From: Endomychus coccineus
Taxonomy: Eukaryota > Arthropoda > Insecta > Coleoptera > Endomychidae
Reading direction: 5' to 3'
Length of the DNA: 64,000 nucleotides
Assembly (NCBI GenBank): GCA_958510875.1
Contig: OY294067.1
Coordinates: forward strand, 145,642,940 to 145,706,939
The position numbers were made by a program, and so were the translations under genes. How positions within the stretch are numbered: position 1 is the stretch's first letter; the number at the start of each line of letters is the position of its first letter. Under the pieces are notes generated by a model that was not told the origin of the DNA, did not search any database, and was given only the letters and a program-made list of their open reading frames with translations. This document shows, piece after piece, positions 34,678 through 45,938 of the stretch.

Positions 34678-34868
34678 GACACAAACGCCAAAACAACGAA
34701 ATACGAGATATTGGAATCATTTGAAAGGTTTTGTCATTCTGCGTCTAACTAGCTAGTTGGCCTATATGCCAAGCTCAAATAGGCGTCGTAAGCAGTGTTT
34801 GAAAGTAGGATAAGCGCCACACAATGTTTTCGTTTGCTACAACAGATGTTGCGGGCGGCACAAACGCC
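34678..34868. promoter_or_regulatory. GGC(N6)GCC motifs, left subterminal set
   Basis: Copies lie at 34678-34689 (GACACAAACGCC), 34759-34770 (GGCCTATATGCC) and 34857-34868 (GGCACAAACGCC). Two further copies lie further in, at 35087-35098 (GGCGTTTATGCC) and 35271-35282 (GGCGCTTATGCC). Subterminal arrays of short palindromes near transposon ends often bind transposase; that role is inferred here. Confidence 0.5.
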
Positions 34869-35158
34869 AGTCTCCATAACAACCACGTGGTGCAGTTCGC
34901 CATTTTCGGAGCTTGTTTTCACCACGAAAAAGTAAGTACAAACGTGAATCTGAATGTGTATGTTTTGTAATTAAGTTGTATCTTCCGAATTCTATAGCTG
35001 TATCGTCACAATTGAATTTGGTATAACGTATAGTTCACGTTAATAATCATGGTGCTTGTGCCAACGAGACTAGATCGGAACCATTTGGCGTTTATGCCTT
35101 TTTATAAATAAATCAACATTGCACAAGATTTTTTCCGTTTTTCGTTGGAATTAACAGG

Positions 35159-35934
35159 AATTTGTGTTTTTAAAAAGTCATTCGAATATTGTAATACTCC
35201 TGAATTTCTACAGTCATTCATCAATTATCATTACAATCAAGAGAACATCAATTACACTGTTTATTGTGTTGGCGCTTATGCCAAATGTGAATCTTTCAGG
35301 TGAAGATAGAAAACCAGAGACTGAAACGGATTTTATCGATGGCCTTAGGACACGACCTAATATTGTATTGTATTGTATCTGGAAAATAAGGTTGTGTTGG
35401 AGGTTCCTGTATCTCCTACTCAAAATTTTTGACGTAACATTCCTCATCGTGGGCCACACTTACATGTCAGTGGACTCGATGCATGCTATTATAGAGAAAA
35501 CTGTGAAAAATAAAATAATTTATGCTCCCTCTGAATGGACTACGATACTAAAGTATGCTAGAATCAATCCTGAACCATACATCGTCAAGCAAATCTCCTA
35601 TTCAGATTTTCTCGACTTCAAATCGATCAAGTTAGAAAAGGGTTCACAGATTGAGATTATCACTAATATCAAGCAGGCTTCGATTTTGGAAAATTCATAT
35701 GATGTTAGAGTTAATTACTCATTTGTTGACAAAGAAAAATTTTAGGTTTTTCTCAAAGAGCGGCACTGAATCGAAGAGACTTCCGAGCTACCAATTAACA
35801 AAGCCAAATTCCAAAATTTACAAACATTATGCCAAAATCTAATAATAAAACCAGAATATCATATGCAGTACCTAACGTTGAAAATAAGTAACGTTTTACC
35901 TGACGTGCTCGATAGTTCCGATGAAGACGATTAA
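35159..35934 (+). pseudogene. DUF7869-like protein, C-terminal part, frameshifted
   Basis: A frame opens after a good acceptor (TTAACAG at 35157) and runs to TAG 35743-35745. Its core, FLIVGHTYMSVDSMHAIIEK followed by YAPSEWTTILKYA, carries the VGHT-x-x-x-x-D signature of DUF7869. That domain is common in insect and other invertebrate proteins of transposon origin, and its fold suggests a nuclease-type transposase. Two small frame changes (near 35740 and 35790) are needed to reach the acidic C-terminus, LDSSDEDD, that ends at TAA 35932-35934. The N-terminal half with the usual upstream acidic motif is missing. The region between residues 45 and 80 does not look like the family. Confidence 0.65.
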
Positions 35935-36094
35935 GTAACTTGGCAGGAGTTAATTTATTTTGGCAAAAGTGTGATTATAAAGTGTAGAACCACTATTCCT
36001 GGATATTTGTTAAGTGTTCGTTTTCTGATATGAAGTTTATATAGTTTTTACTGTTTATTAATAAAAGTATTCTATGTATTATGTTAGCGTTCCT

Positions 36095-36397
36095 GGCACA
36101 TACGCCCTAATATTATGGAGAGCGCCTCCAAGTATTGTTTAGGTATATATCCGCACAAGCGCCGAATGACTAACAAATAGTATAAGGCGTTTGTCACATA
36201 CGCCATAGTGTAAATGGCATAAACGCCAAATAATACTTCCCTTTGGCACAAGAGCCATTTTTCATGATATTACAGTATATTAATATAGATACTTGCGCAA
36301 AATGATTCTAAAAAATGAAAAAAAAATTCATCCATTCAACATACGGCTTTAATTGGAAGTTAAAGACGATTCCTGGCAAACTAGGTGCGTTTATGCC
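36095..36397. promoter_or_regulatory. GGC(N6)GCC motifs, right subterminal set
   Basis: Copies lie at 36095-36106 (GGCACATACGCC), 36152-36163 (CGCACAAGCGCC), 36186-36197 and 36193-36204 (overlapping, GGCGTTTGTCAC and GTCACATACGCC), 36216-36227 (GGCATAAACGCC), 36245-36256 (GGCACAAGAGCC) and 36386-36397 (TGCGTTTATGCC). The density is higher than at the left end, and spacing varies between about 7 and 130 bases. Confidence 0.5.
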
Positions 36398-36422
36398 GTT
36401 CTGTCATGGAAACGTCGATATA

Positions 36423-38126
36423 TAGGTTGTCCCATTTAAATCAAGAAATTTGAAGGGTGTGCACAATAGAGTACCCAGTACATACTGTGCTTCTTACAAT
36501 TTCAAAAACCACATTCAATAATTATTTACATTCACTGCAGAACTCAGTTTCTCGTTATCCTTCCTAATACTTGGCATATCATATTAACAATAACGATTAT
36601 CATGTTAGGATAGGGCTACGAAACGCATTCAAAAATCCAATTACACGGCTCCTAGATATGCAGAAACTATACCTGATTGAATTGTTCACACTGACGAAGA
36701 GCAACAACTCAAGAACAAGGTCGCAACTGCTCAATCGATTCTTCCAAATTCAATAATTTTCTACATGTTGGGTGATAATTATGTAGTGCCCTTATTTCTC
36801 AACTTTATTATTTAATAAGTTCCATTTGATGGAACAAATAAACTATCCCTTCCTAAATATCAAATTTCTGCAATTCATACTATCAGTTCATATGAAAATA
36901 TGATAACATGGAAACGGAATAGTTATATTTCATCAGCTAAGCATGTCTGCTGAAAAAAGTTCAAGATATAATAGACTCCGTTACAACTTACTCATTTCTG
37001 GAAATATCGTGTAACTGAAATACAAGTGAGAACATGCAAGCATAGAGTGAACAATTGTCTACCTTCAAGTTCATGACAGAATCAATTTCGAAATATTAAG
37101 TAGAAAGTTATGCTCATGATGCTCATGAACTGATACAAAATGTCTGTCATAACCAGTTGATACTTTATAATAAAGGATTATTATTCTTAGTAAGAATGAT
37201 TTGTTCTTTTTCTGATATACGTGCTGATTCATTGATGTATAAACATGTTTGCAAAATTATTTCTCCAATTTGTTATATTGTCATAATGAAAAATATTAGA
37301 TCATTAAAATATTTTGTATTCGATTTATATTTGTTATTAAACATTATTGATATCAAAAATAGAACTCACGCGATATTTATGCATAACAAATATTTCCAAT
37401 AATTGTCCTGGCCAGTTATGCAAATGATGATATGTATATCCTCATTTATTTTCGAGCAAAACATCAATAAAAAAGAAGCAAGAGTGGTTACGTTTCATTC
37501 GTGACTGTGATCTCGTTCATTATAGACATATTGTTACCCTGTACTAGAATATTTTTCTCATCAAATTACTCATGCGCTACTTTAAGAAAAATAAATCGAA
37601 TCGAATGAAATTTTACCCCGCCCAGGCTCCAAACGGGGGATATTCCCCTATATTTCATTCTCTGGCGCTATTAAAAGTATTCTCAAATGGAATTCGTTAT
37701 AACGTTAGTAAAACAGGGGCTTCAAGACCAACAGTTCCAATTAATATCATTACATATTTTAGTGTGTGCTACGTACGGCTTTATTGATAAGTACATAGGC
37801 ATTGAAATGAGACCAATTTCAAGTTTTGATGGAATTTCTAATGAGTATAAGAATAATGTTGATGAACATGAATTTCTTCCTCTGAAGAAATTAAACTATG
37901 AATATAGGCCAAAAATTGGGTGAATGCGTACCCCACTCTCCAGAGTGAATTAACAGCAACAACAGGAGTATCTAACAATACTTTCGCGAGTATTGTAAAT
38001 GCAGTTTTGGAAATTTATGTGATCCCTGAGGACAATTCACAAAAGTTGTGGGTAGAAACGAATTATGTCACATATCGTACAAGAACAAGATAAAGCTACA
38101 AAAATCTTAGATTAAGAATAAAAACA
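36423..38126. other. Unassigned region with a few small ORFs
   Basis: Frames at 37157-37402 and 37687-37923 are open on the plus strand. The second (EFVITLVKQGLQDQQ... ending EYRPKIG) has a plausible amino-acid mix but matches nothing I recognise, and a stop follows. It could be a decayed exon. No repeats were matched. Confidence 0.3.
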
Positions 38127-38300
38127 TTGAAGGTTTGTACTTCAAGCTTCAAGGATAAACCTATAGCGCATGTAAGTGCACATCGCCTTGAGCTTCAGGA
38201 AGGGAACATTCATGTTTCAAAAGAACCTGTCTGTGAATATTTTGCATATTTGTCCTTGCAGACTGCAACTGCCTTTTTGAAAATAATTGTCTCGTTGACT

Positions 38301-38338
<38 letters not shown>

Positions 38339-38339
38339 A
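38301..38339. repeat. (ATC)n microsatellite, 3' tail of a non-LTR element
   Basis: Thirteen ATC/CAT units. On the minus strand they read as (ATG)n directly after TAGGCCCCCTCCCCTCTT, at the 3' end of the adjacent retrotransposon fragment. Several non-LTR clades end in such simple repeats. The poly-Asp ORF here is an artefact. Confidence 0.85.
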
Positions 38340-38790
38340 AGAGGGGAGGGGGCCTAGCCTCCAGATGCACTCAGGCCACTCAGTTGAGCCCATTGTGCGT
38401 CCCGTGGTCAGAAGCCTATTCTCTTCTAGCAAGTTTGTGGCCCGCCAGAAACCCTGAATATTGCCAGTGATGGCTTCCATAAGTTCTTCTGGGAGCAGTT
38501 TTAATAATCCGAAGTGTCGGTGCCTGAGGAATGCTAATGCTGAGCATTCCAACAGGATGTGAGAGGCAGTTTCTTCCACCTCTTTGCATTTCCTATATAT
38601 TGGGTCATCTGTGATGCACATAGTGTGGTTATGTTTGCTAAGACGACCGTGACGGGTTAGGTTTCCAGTCATCTTTCTGATATCCCTTCTGTTCAGAGAA
38701 AGGCGTTTACTTGAGAGCCTAGGCACAGGCTTTTTGGTGGAGAGCTTGGCCTGCCTCATGCGTAGAGATTCTCGCCCAAGGTCGGATCAA
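38340..38790 (-). pseudogene. C-terminal domain of non-LTR ORF2, frameshifted
   Basis: On the minus strand, after a frame change near 38760, the reading continues with RMRQAKLSTKKPVPRLSSKR and then CITDDPIYRKCKEVEETASH. The cysteine-bearing block CxxDDPxxxxCxEVEETxxHxLLECxA is the conserved zinc-finger-like tail found after RNase H in arthropod non-LTR ORF2 proteins. It closes near TAG at the GC-rich 3' end. Confidence 0.72.
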
Positions 38791-38797
38791 TCTTTAT

Positions 38798-39103
38798 TCA
38801 GTTGGCCCAGAAGGGCAAGCAGTTTGATGAAGTGACCGTTGGCTCCGGCCCGATAGGGGCTCTAGACAACCCCCGCCTGGCCAGAGAGTCTGCCATTTCG
38901 TTCCATACAACTCCGCTATGTCCGGGGACCCAGATGAGTTGAACCTTATTTCTCCTAGCCAGTTCAGCCAGAGTATCCCCGCATTCTTTGACAAGCCTTG
39001 ATGTGACTCTGGATGATTTGAGAGCTCTCAGAGCCGACCGGCTGTCTATGCAAATATATATGCACCTATTTACATAGTTTCTTCGCAGGTTTTCTATGTA
39101 CAA
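38798..39103 (-). pseudogene. RNase H domain of non-LTR ORF2, partial
   Basis: The frame contains ICIDSRSALRALKS (the second catalytic acidic position), then VQLIWVPGHSGVVWNEMADS with the conserved PGHSG and NE-x-AD (last catalytic Asp). The first catalytic Asp, normally about 60 residues upstream, is not included. The domain degrades the RNA strand of the hybrid during retrotransposition. A stop or frameshift at about 38797 separates it from the C-terminal domain. Confidence 0.8.
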
Positions 39104-39180
39104 GTCTGTATTGCGTAGACCTTTGCCGGAAAAACCGTGCAGTAAGCACCTAGAGTAACTGAGATAGTGATCCTTGACCT

Positions 39181-40750
39181 TTTTTAGTCTTGTTGACCAA
39201 CTAAATGAATATGGACCAATAATTCTACTGCAATATAATTGTATGCGATGAGACCAAAAGGCTGATGGAAGGATGAAAAACTACAACAAATTATAAAATG
39301 AGCAGATTCGATAGATTGACAATTTTGAAGAATCACAAAACTCAAAGGCAAAGATCTAAGAAATATCATGAATGCAATGAAGCTTCAGATAGTTTCATTT
39401 CCACACAAACCATAGAGCATTGTGCTAAAATCATGTCAGGGGCTGCTGAGTTTGTGGCGAAACCTCGTGAGATTATTATATTACATCAAGATAAGAAGGT
39501 CGAAAAGTGTTTTCCGTTCTTGCAAATAAAAGTCAATATCTAAAAAAAAAGAATTGAATCATTCCTTATCGGTCGTGACAGAAGAGATACTCTAGGAATT
39601 TTTTGACATATATTTAATGTCTAGCTGGTAGCCGATAGTCATGCGGCGCGTGAAGTTTATAGAATGGGCTAAAAATTGCCGTATCAAGTTGAATAATGTT
39701 GAGAAGGCAATGTTATTGATAACATAAAAACAGATTTCGTCTAGGAAATTTTTTTAAAGTAAATTTGACACTTTTGGATGATCATGGGCAGCCCTCAAAC
39801 CTCTAACTTTTGTCCTTGGTTTTACCATCGCAGTTCGCAACTTTTGAATATTAGCGTCATATTATTTTCGAGTGTGAATAAAAAAAGTGCCACCTTACTA
39901 TGCCCTGAAAAAACCCTGAAAGTAATATCAGGAACTAATAAAAAACCAGATGTGCATGGCACGTGTATTTCTTATTAGGTTAGAGAAATTTTGAATCAAA
40001 ATTATCAACATATGTCCATAAATACAATTTATTCTCCTTTAATATGCATGCAACTCGGATACGTATTAGGAAAAATCCAGGCAAAAATTTCTTCAATTTT
40101 TCCTCAGTAACTATCAGTAACAATAGCCAGAATGAAGTTGATCGTTTGTTGAATGGAAGGCCGGGTAAACCGCTTGTAGATGATCGGTCCTACCTATCCC
40201 ATAGAATCTGGTTAATATTGTCAGATAACAATTTGTGTGACATATTGCAGGACATCAGGCATCGAATCTCACTAGCTCAATCCAAACTGTTCAGAAGGAA
40301 CTGAGGTGTCATTTATATTGTGAGAAATGAATCTTATGAATTCTGAATTAATATGTGTAATAAGTTGAACCTAAAATGGAATTTAGGATGTGATGAAATG
40401 AGAGGAGGATTTGAATTTGAGAGATCACACAATTTGCGTATTGAGATTTGGTAAAATTCAACATCTTGAATTGATGTTCTGATTCATATGATACAACAGT
40501 CCCAATATTATTGAAGGATGTATCAAACCAAATCATATTATTTTAACGCAATCATTTGTTAAAGGAACAGCTTAGGTGAAAATGCTTTCATCATCGAGTC
40601 CATTTTGGTAATCATACTTTCTCAATGGAAATATTGATCTAAATCATGATTGTGGGGAATGTAGTATGAATCTATTTCGAACCAATAGAAATATCTTTTT
40701 ATTTGATCGACTATTCTCGTATTATATTCACACCAAGTATATTATCCCCT
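39181..40750. other. Unassigned region with two small ORFs
   Basis: Plus-strand frames at 39298-39543 (81 codons, charged, Lys/His-rich) and 40044-40304 (86 codons, Arg/Asn/Leu-rich) have reasonable starts but no recognised motif. Neither has visible splice or polyadenylation context. No repeats were matched. Confidence 0.3.
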
Positions 40751-43700
40751 GCGACAATACGTCTTTAACTCACTCCCCTCTCTCATAGTACCGAAGTCTG
40801 CATCTGCTGATCTTGAGGCTCTCGTGCTCCGATAGACCCCCCATTTGTCAGTGGCGTAGGGGCTGCAAAAGTCAGTGGCGGCGAAACCGTTGGGAGTTAT
40901 TTCCTTAGAGTTATTTCTCCTAGATTCATTCCCTCAGTGCTCACATTATGTCTAAACATGTGAGTATGTGATGATTAAACATGTTCTAGTCCCTTCATTT
41001 ATATGAGCCCTCTAACATTTCTCACATATATAAATTCCATGACTTATATGATCAGTTCTAATTGTTCAAATATATTGATCGACGAGAACACACATTTTCT
41101 GCAATATCTATTGATCGTTATTGCCTTCGATTCTGGTTTTTCATTGGAAGCGATATCTCTTTCCAGAATAAAATGCTCCATTATTGTTATCAATCCTTCA
41201 TTTCAGCGGTCACAACATGTGTTGCTCGAAGTCTCAAATCATCACACAGTTATGATTGTCGATGTTTGTGCACAATATCAAATTGTCCAGTATATTTCAC
41301 AGAATGTGATCAAAATTACTGCCAAAATCGAATGATTATGATACAATTCACTAGTAGTATTTTCTGCGTTCATATGATTAGAATAATTTCCTTTACGAAA
41401 CCGAAAATTGTGTCACTTATGAATGACTATTTTAAGATGAATAAGATTGACTGGATTGGAGAAAAAACAATCACATGGAATCTCATGATGCAGTAAAATG
41501 TGTGATAAGTAACTATGCTCCTTGAACTAGATGTAGAATACTTACATGATAAAAATATATTGTCAATTTTATTCGTGAAAGAATTATCAAAAATTATGGT
41601 CCTTCGTTGTATGGATACAGTATCGTTCGGTAAAACACTACCTGTCAAAACAATTAGTACATTATATTTCTTTGAACGAAACCATGAATCAACTTCATCT
41701 TGGTGATGAAACTGTCGACAGCACATCGCACAATGTTTTCCCCTGTGAAATTAATATTCTCAATTGGATATTTCTTTCCTCCTTAATTATCCAGGCAAAA
41801 CATATAGGAAGTTGAAAATCCCATTATCCATACACTTGCTTTTGAGATGAGGTGACAGACATTAACAAATTTTGATTGGCACTTACTGACGATGGTTATG
41901 AAAAAATACCAAATATAGTGGCCCTTCAACCAATATTCATCAGGGATGAATATTTTTCAACAGTTCATCAGTTTGAGAATTATCATGAAATTGGAGCAGC
42001 CAAAAGTTAATGAACCTGCATCCATTCTTTACGTAACTCATTTGCTATTCAATGGCAGCAAAGAATCTGCAGACCGTTGAATAGGGTAATAATGAAATCT
42101 AATCTGTATATTAACATATTTTAGAGAGCAACTTTGAAAGTGAACGAAATCCTCCTCAAGCAGTTTCTTCAGAGATAACTTACTACTTGTGGTTGACAAC
42201 TGAATCCTTAATTATTCCAGTGCATCCGGAGAGAAATCTTCCGGTGTCATAAGGGAAACGCTAAGAATATGTCAGTGAAAGGGATGTGAATTAGAATAGT
42301 AATAAGCACATACATTCTAACTCCTACTCTCAATCGTAATAATATGCGTAGTGATTGTTGAAGAAGTACCTACTGGAGAAGAGTCATAAGCATTACTCAT
42401 TTATTGAACATCTAGATAAGTTAGAATGAAATTAATATGTTTCTGCAATACCTTCTGCATTTCAATTGCGTGGTCGAGGTGATAGGTTCCATTTCTTCAT
42501 TCCAAATTATTTCAAATAACTGGACATTAGGAAAGGCTGACTCGGGTCTGATATCTTCGGTTTTTTATGAGTATATTAAGAACCATCTTAACTATTTAAA
42601 ATTATATTATAAACGATAGCATATGTTCCTCATTGTGGACGGTACTATGAAAAAGCTACTATGCGAAGATGAAGATATTATTCGCACTGCGCTACTTCTA
42701 AATACAATCTACATCATGTGATGTTTGATCATGTATTAAAAGAGATTTCCTGAAGATCACACCGCTGTCACAGTCACAGAAATGAGAGAAATTTCCCATG
42801 AATGTCAAAGCTGGTAGTGAAATAATTTTCGAGGTAGAGGGAGGTATCCAGAACCCCTAAAATCAGATTCAGGAACTGATGCAATTTTTGAAGAAAGCTA
42901 CGAACATACCTTGACAAATGAGAATGAAATAAATTGAACCCACTCGCATGTATAAACAACCACAAGAAATTATGATTTGCTCCCTCATATAGGAACAACC
43001 CACAATTATTTTCTATGAATCGTTTCGAATGGAATTTCATTTCGCACTCAAATAAATGTAGTCTTCAGTTATTTGTCTCATCCAGATGTGATCATCAGAT
43101 CGCACCTCTGCAACAAAAACATAGTGCATCTAGTAAGAACTTCATATATCCTTCTCTTTGCGTTCTAAGTAGATTCAAAAGTAGTGTAAACACTTTTTGT
43201 TTCATATTTCAACCACTCCAAATAGCAGAATAATCTTTTTCCAAAGAATAACTTACGTTCTCTCACCCTAAATTTGTGAATTGGAATGAAACAGTTACAA
43301 GTTGTTCGAATGAACTATTCCATTATTTGAAGTTGTGAACATTTATATTAGATCTATAATAATTCAAAGCTTATGAAATAACACTAGTTGCAATCTAATA
43401 AGATACTGAGGATATAAAATAAGTTCAAAATGTAATTGAAGATTTCAATATTTCTAATTAAAATTCTAATTAAGTATATTAATTTTTTGTGGGCACAAAT
43501 GTTGAAAATCTTTACTGGAATTGAGATTAGTGATATTAATTCAGAATCAATTTTTTCATTCATTTCACATTTTCCTTATGTGCTATTTATTTCGAAAGAC
43601 AAAATTGATAAGTTGTGTTGAATCATTCTTACAGAATCACTCTAATTTTGATTATAATATTCAGCCAAGCCCCAATGTAAATTCCCAGGTTTCGACCCCT

Positions 43701-45645
43701 TCCTCTTCTCAGAATATCTTCTCATCGCATCTTATATAACCAGACTCTAACTTGACAAATGCGATGCAAAACTTCAAGAAAAATATCTGATTCGAGAGTT
43801 CATCTATCTAAACAGTAGATATTCCTCGTGAATTATCATAATTTGTTAATGATCAATGAGCCTCTATCGCAGGAAACAGTTTGTGATATTACCAATTTCT
43901 TAACTCAAAATAATGTATACAGATAGTAGCTGTACGATCAGATAGCAAAAATGATATAACTCGAGTCTGTAGATGAATTCAACGAAGATATCTAAATGTG
44001 TATCTGTGAAACACACTACCTATGTTGCCGAATAGAGAATTTTTTATGGAAGATCTCTTCAATATAATTCATGAAAGTCTTGCTAGAATAGTCCTATTCT
44101 AGTATGAATGATTTTCAAAACCACATGAACAGTTGTAGATATATCAGAAAGATTATATTGTGTTTTCGAATGATGAACTACATGCTGCATATAAACTAGC
44201 CAGCAGAGAAAGATGAAAATCACCGGGCTATGTAGAATTTACCCTTTCATTTGAAATGACCATTTCAAAAATCTTTAAGTGAAATGGCAGTAAAGATTTC
44301 TACGTCTGGATGTTCATTAAGATCTGTGATTTCACATCGGATTTAATTTCTGGAATTGAGGAATAAAATCTATATTCAGCAGCAGGTATTTTTTTCAGAA
44401 TTCATCAAAGCAAGGTTATTTCTCTCGAAAGTTACAATATATGACACATTTTAGGACTTTGAAACGTTGTAAGTCGAAATCATTTCATGCGTTTCAAGGA
44501 GTTTTATTTGTTACTGAAGAACAGTATCAATTTATAATATCGGGAAGAAAAATAAAGCAATAGTGATCGATTAATGTTCGATGTAAATTGAAAGTAGTCA
44601 TTTTGTTCCCACTATAATACATATGAAAATATAGAATATATCCGTAGATTCCTCTTCCGAATCGAATAGTGATTTGTTGCATCATTGAATCAGTTGTGAT
44701 CATTCATCGCTAAAAGCACATTAATCGTAAGCTATCACTTACGCAACGTTCAGTGTTATTCAGTTATTCCTTGTTTTATAAGGTTTCTGATTAAGTAAGC
44801 TGTAAAAATCGGTTGCAATTATTACTCGTTTATCAACAAAATTGAAAAATTCACTCGTTCCCATCACAGGACACTCATAGGGTCTCGACACGAATGTGTC
44901 TCAGTCTGCTACTTATTGAGATAAAGTATGTTAAAGTTGAAAATTAAGAGTAAGCTATACGATCTGAAAGCAAAAACAATAATATTTCACTCGACAACAA
45001 TGGGTTTAAGTATGCTCCTTATTCAGATACAGGGTGTTAAAATTGAAAAAATGAAACTAATTTCTGATGATAAATCAGCCAGTTCTATAGATATAGTCAT
45101 GAAAATTGAGGCAGGCCCATTTGTTCTGTAACCGCAACCAAGAATGTGTTATTAGATTTGAGTTTACTCATAAAAGCCGCCACATACGTCATTTTGAATG
45201 GAAGAAATCAGATATAGAATGTTAGTCACTTATAAATTGACAGCTTACATCATAAACCGTATCATTTATATGTAAGAAACTAAACTACTTTGATATCCAA
45301 AATATTGGCGGTTTTTGAGATATTTGAATTTCAATAATTCACAGCATGGTGAATACTGAATATAGTCCAGTAAATGAAGTCCAACATCGACCTGAACATT
45401 AAATTTTTTTTCTTATGAGCCGATTTTGATCTGTGAGGGCTCCTTTTCTCCGTGATGATGTCTAGAACATAGTGCGGGGGTTTATTTTTCTGACTAATTG
45501 CTTATATTGTTAATAAGCAATAATTAGTGTTAAACAAATGCGTGTCTCAGAGCATTATAAGAAAAAATTGAAAAGTACAGGTTTTAAGCAAGTAGTTGAA
45601 TATTTTCGAGTGTCAAAGTAATAAACAAAGGTTCACAAAGCTTAC
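40751..45645. other. Long unassigned AT-rich region
   Basis: Overlapping frames on both strands at 41003-41726 reach 144 codons, but they overlap one another in different frames and show no conserved motif. The short GC-richer block 40765-40900 contains GTCAGTGGCG twice. A TACAGGGTGTT word at about 45030 is a common insect repeat end, but no partner arm was confirmed. No gene can be supported. Confidence 0.35.
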
Positions 45646-45938
45646 TCATTGTTCATAAACAATTTGTTAATCAACAAATAAACGAAAAAATGAGATTAGG
45701 TCTGGTCATGCGATATTGGACTCGCTTTCGGATATTTTTTACTCGATGAACACGAATTCGGTAATATAATTGCAGTATATTTCATTTGTTAATAAATAAT
45801 TTGTTAACTAACAAATGAACGAAAAAATGAAATCAGGTCTGGTTATGAGATATTGGAATCGATTTCGGACATTTTCAATTTGATGAACACGAATTTAGTG
45901 ATTTAATAATTGCAATAAATTGTCTATTTCATTTGTTA
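45646..45938 (+). repeat. Tandem duplication, period about 137 bp
   Basis: Two direct units (45646-45782, 45783-45938) are each led by AATTTGTTAA-CAACAAAT-AACGAAAAAATGA, then AGGTCTGGT, GATATTGGA, GATGAACACGAATT and TAATTGCA. A third partial start (TTTGTTAATAAACAGTTCG) follows at 45930. Confidence 0.85.

Larger units (their letters stand above)
34653..36422 (+). mobile_element. TIR element with GGC(N6)GCC motif array and DUF7869-like ORF
   Basis: The left end TATATCGATGCATCCATGACAG matches the inverted right end (36422 inward, TATATCGACGTTTCCATGACAG), giving TIRs of about 38 bases. About a dozen copies of a 12-bp imperfect palindrome, consensus GGCACAAACGCC or inverted GGCGTTTGTGCC, lie towards both ends. 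A broken ORF of DUF7869-like type sits in the middle, with a leader exon and donor (GTAAGTAC, 34931) before it. The element is short (1.77 kb) and its encoded protein is truncated, so it looks like an internally deleted, nonautonomous derivative. TATA may be the target duplication. Confidence 0.72.
38301..39180 (-). mobile_element. 3' end of a non-LTR retrotransposon (R1/I-like with RNase H)
   Basis: The minus-strand order is RNase H (39103 to 38798), C-terminal domain (about 38790 to 38340), short GC-rich 3' end and (ATG)n tail. The RT and endonuclease are missing, consistent with 5' truncation during target-primed insertion. Base composition (GC-richer) differs sharply from both flanks, which suggests a younger insertion. 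Confidence 0.8.

Noticed and set aside
41003..41726. Cluster of overlapping ORFs up to 144 codons, considered as a decayed hAT or EPM2AIP1-like gene
   Set aside because: Frames overlap in conflicting phases and no family motif could be confirmed. The faint resemblance near 41420-41460 is too short.
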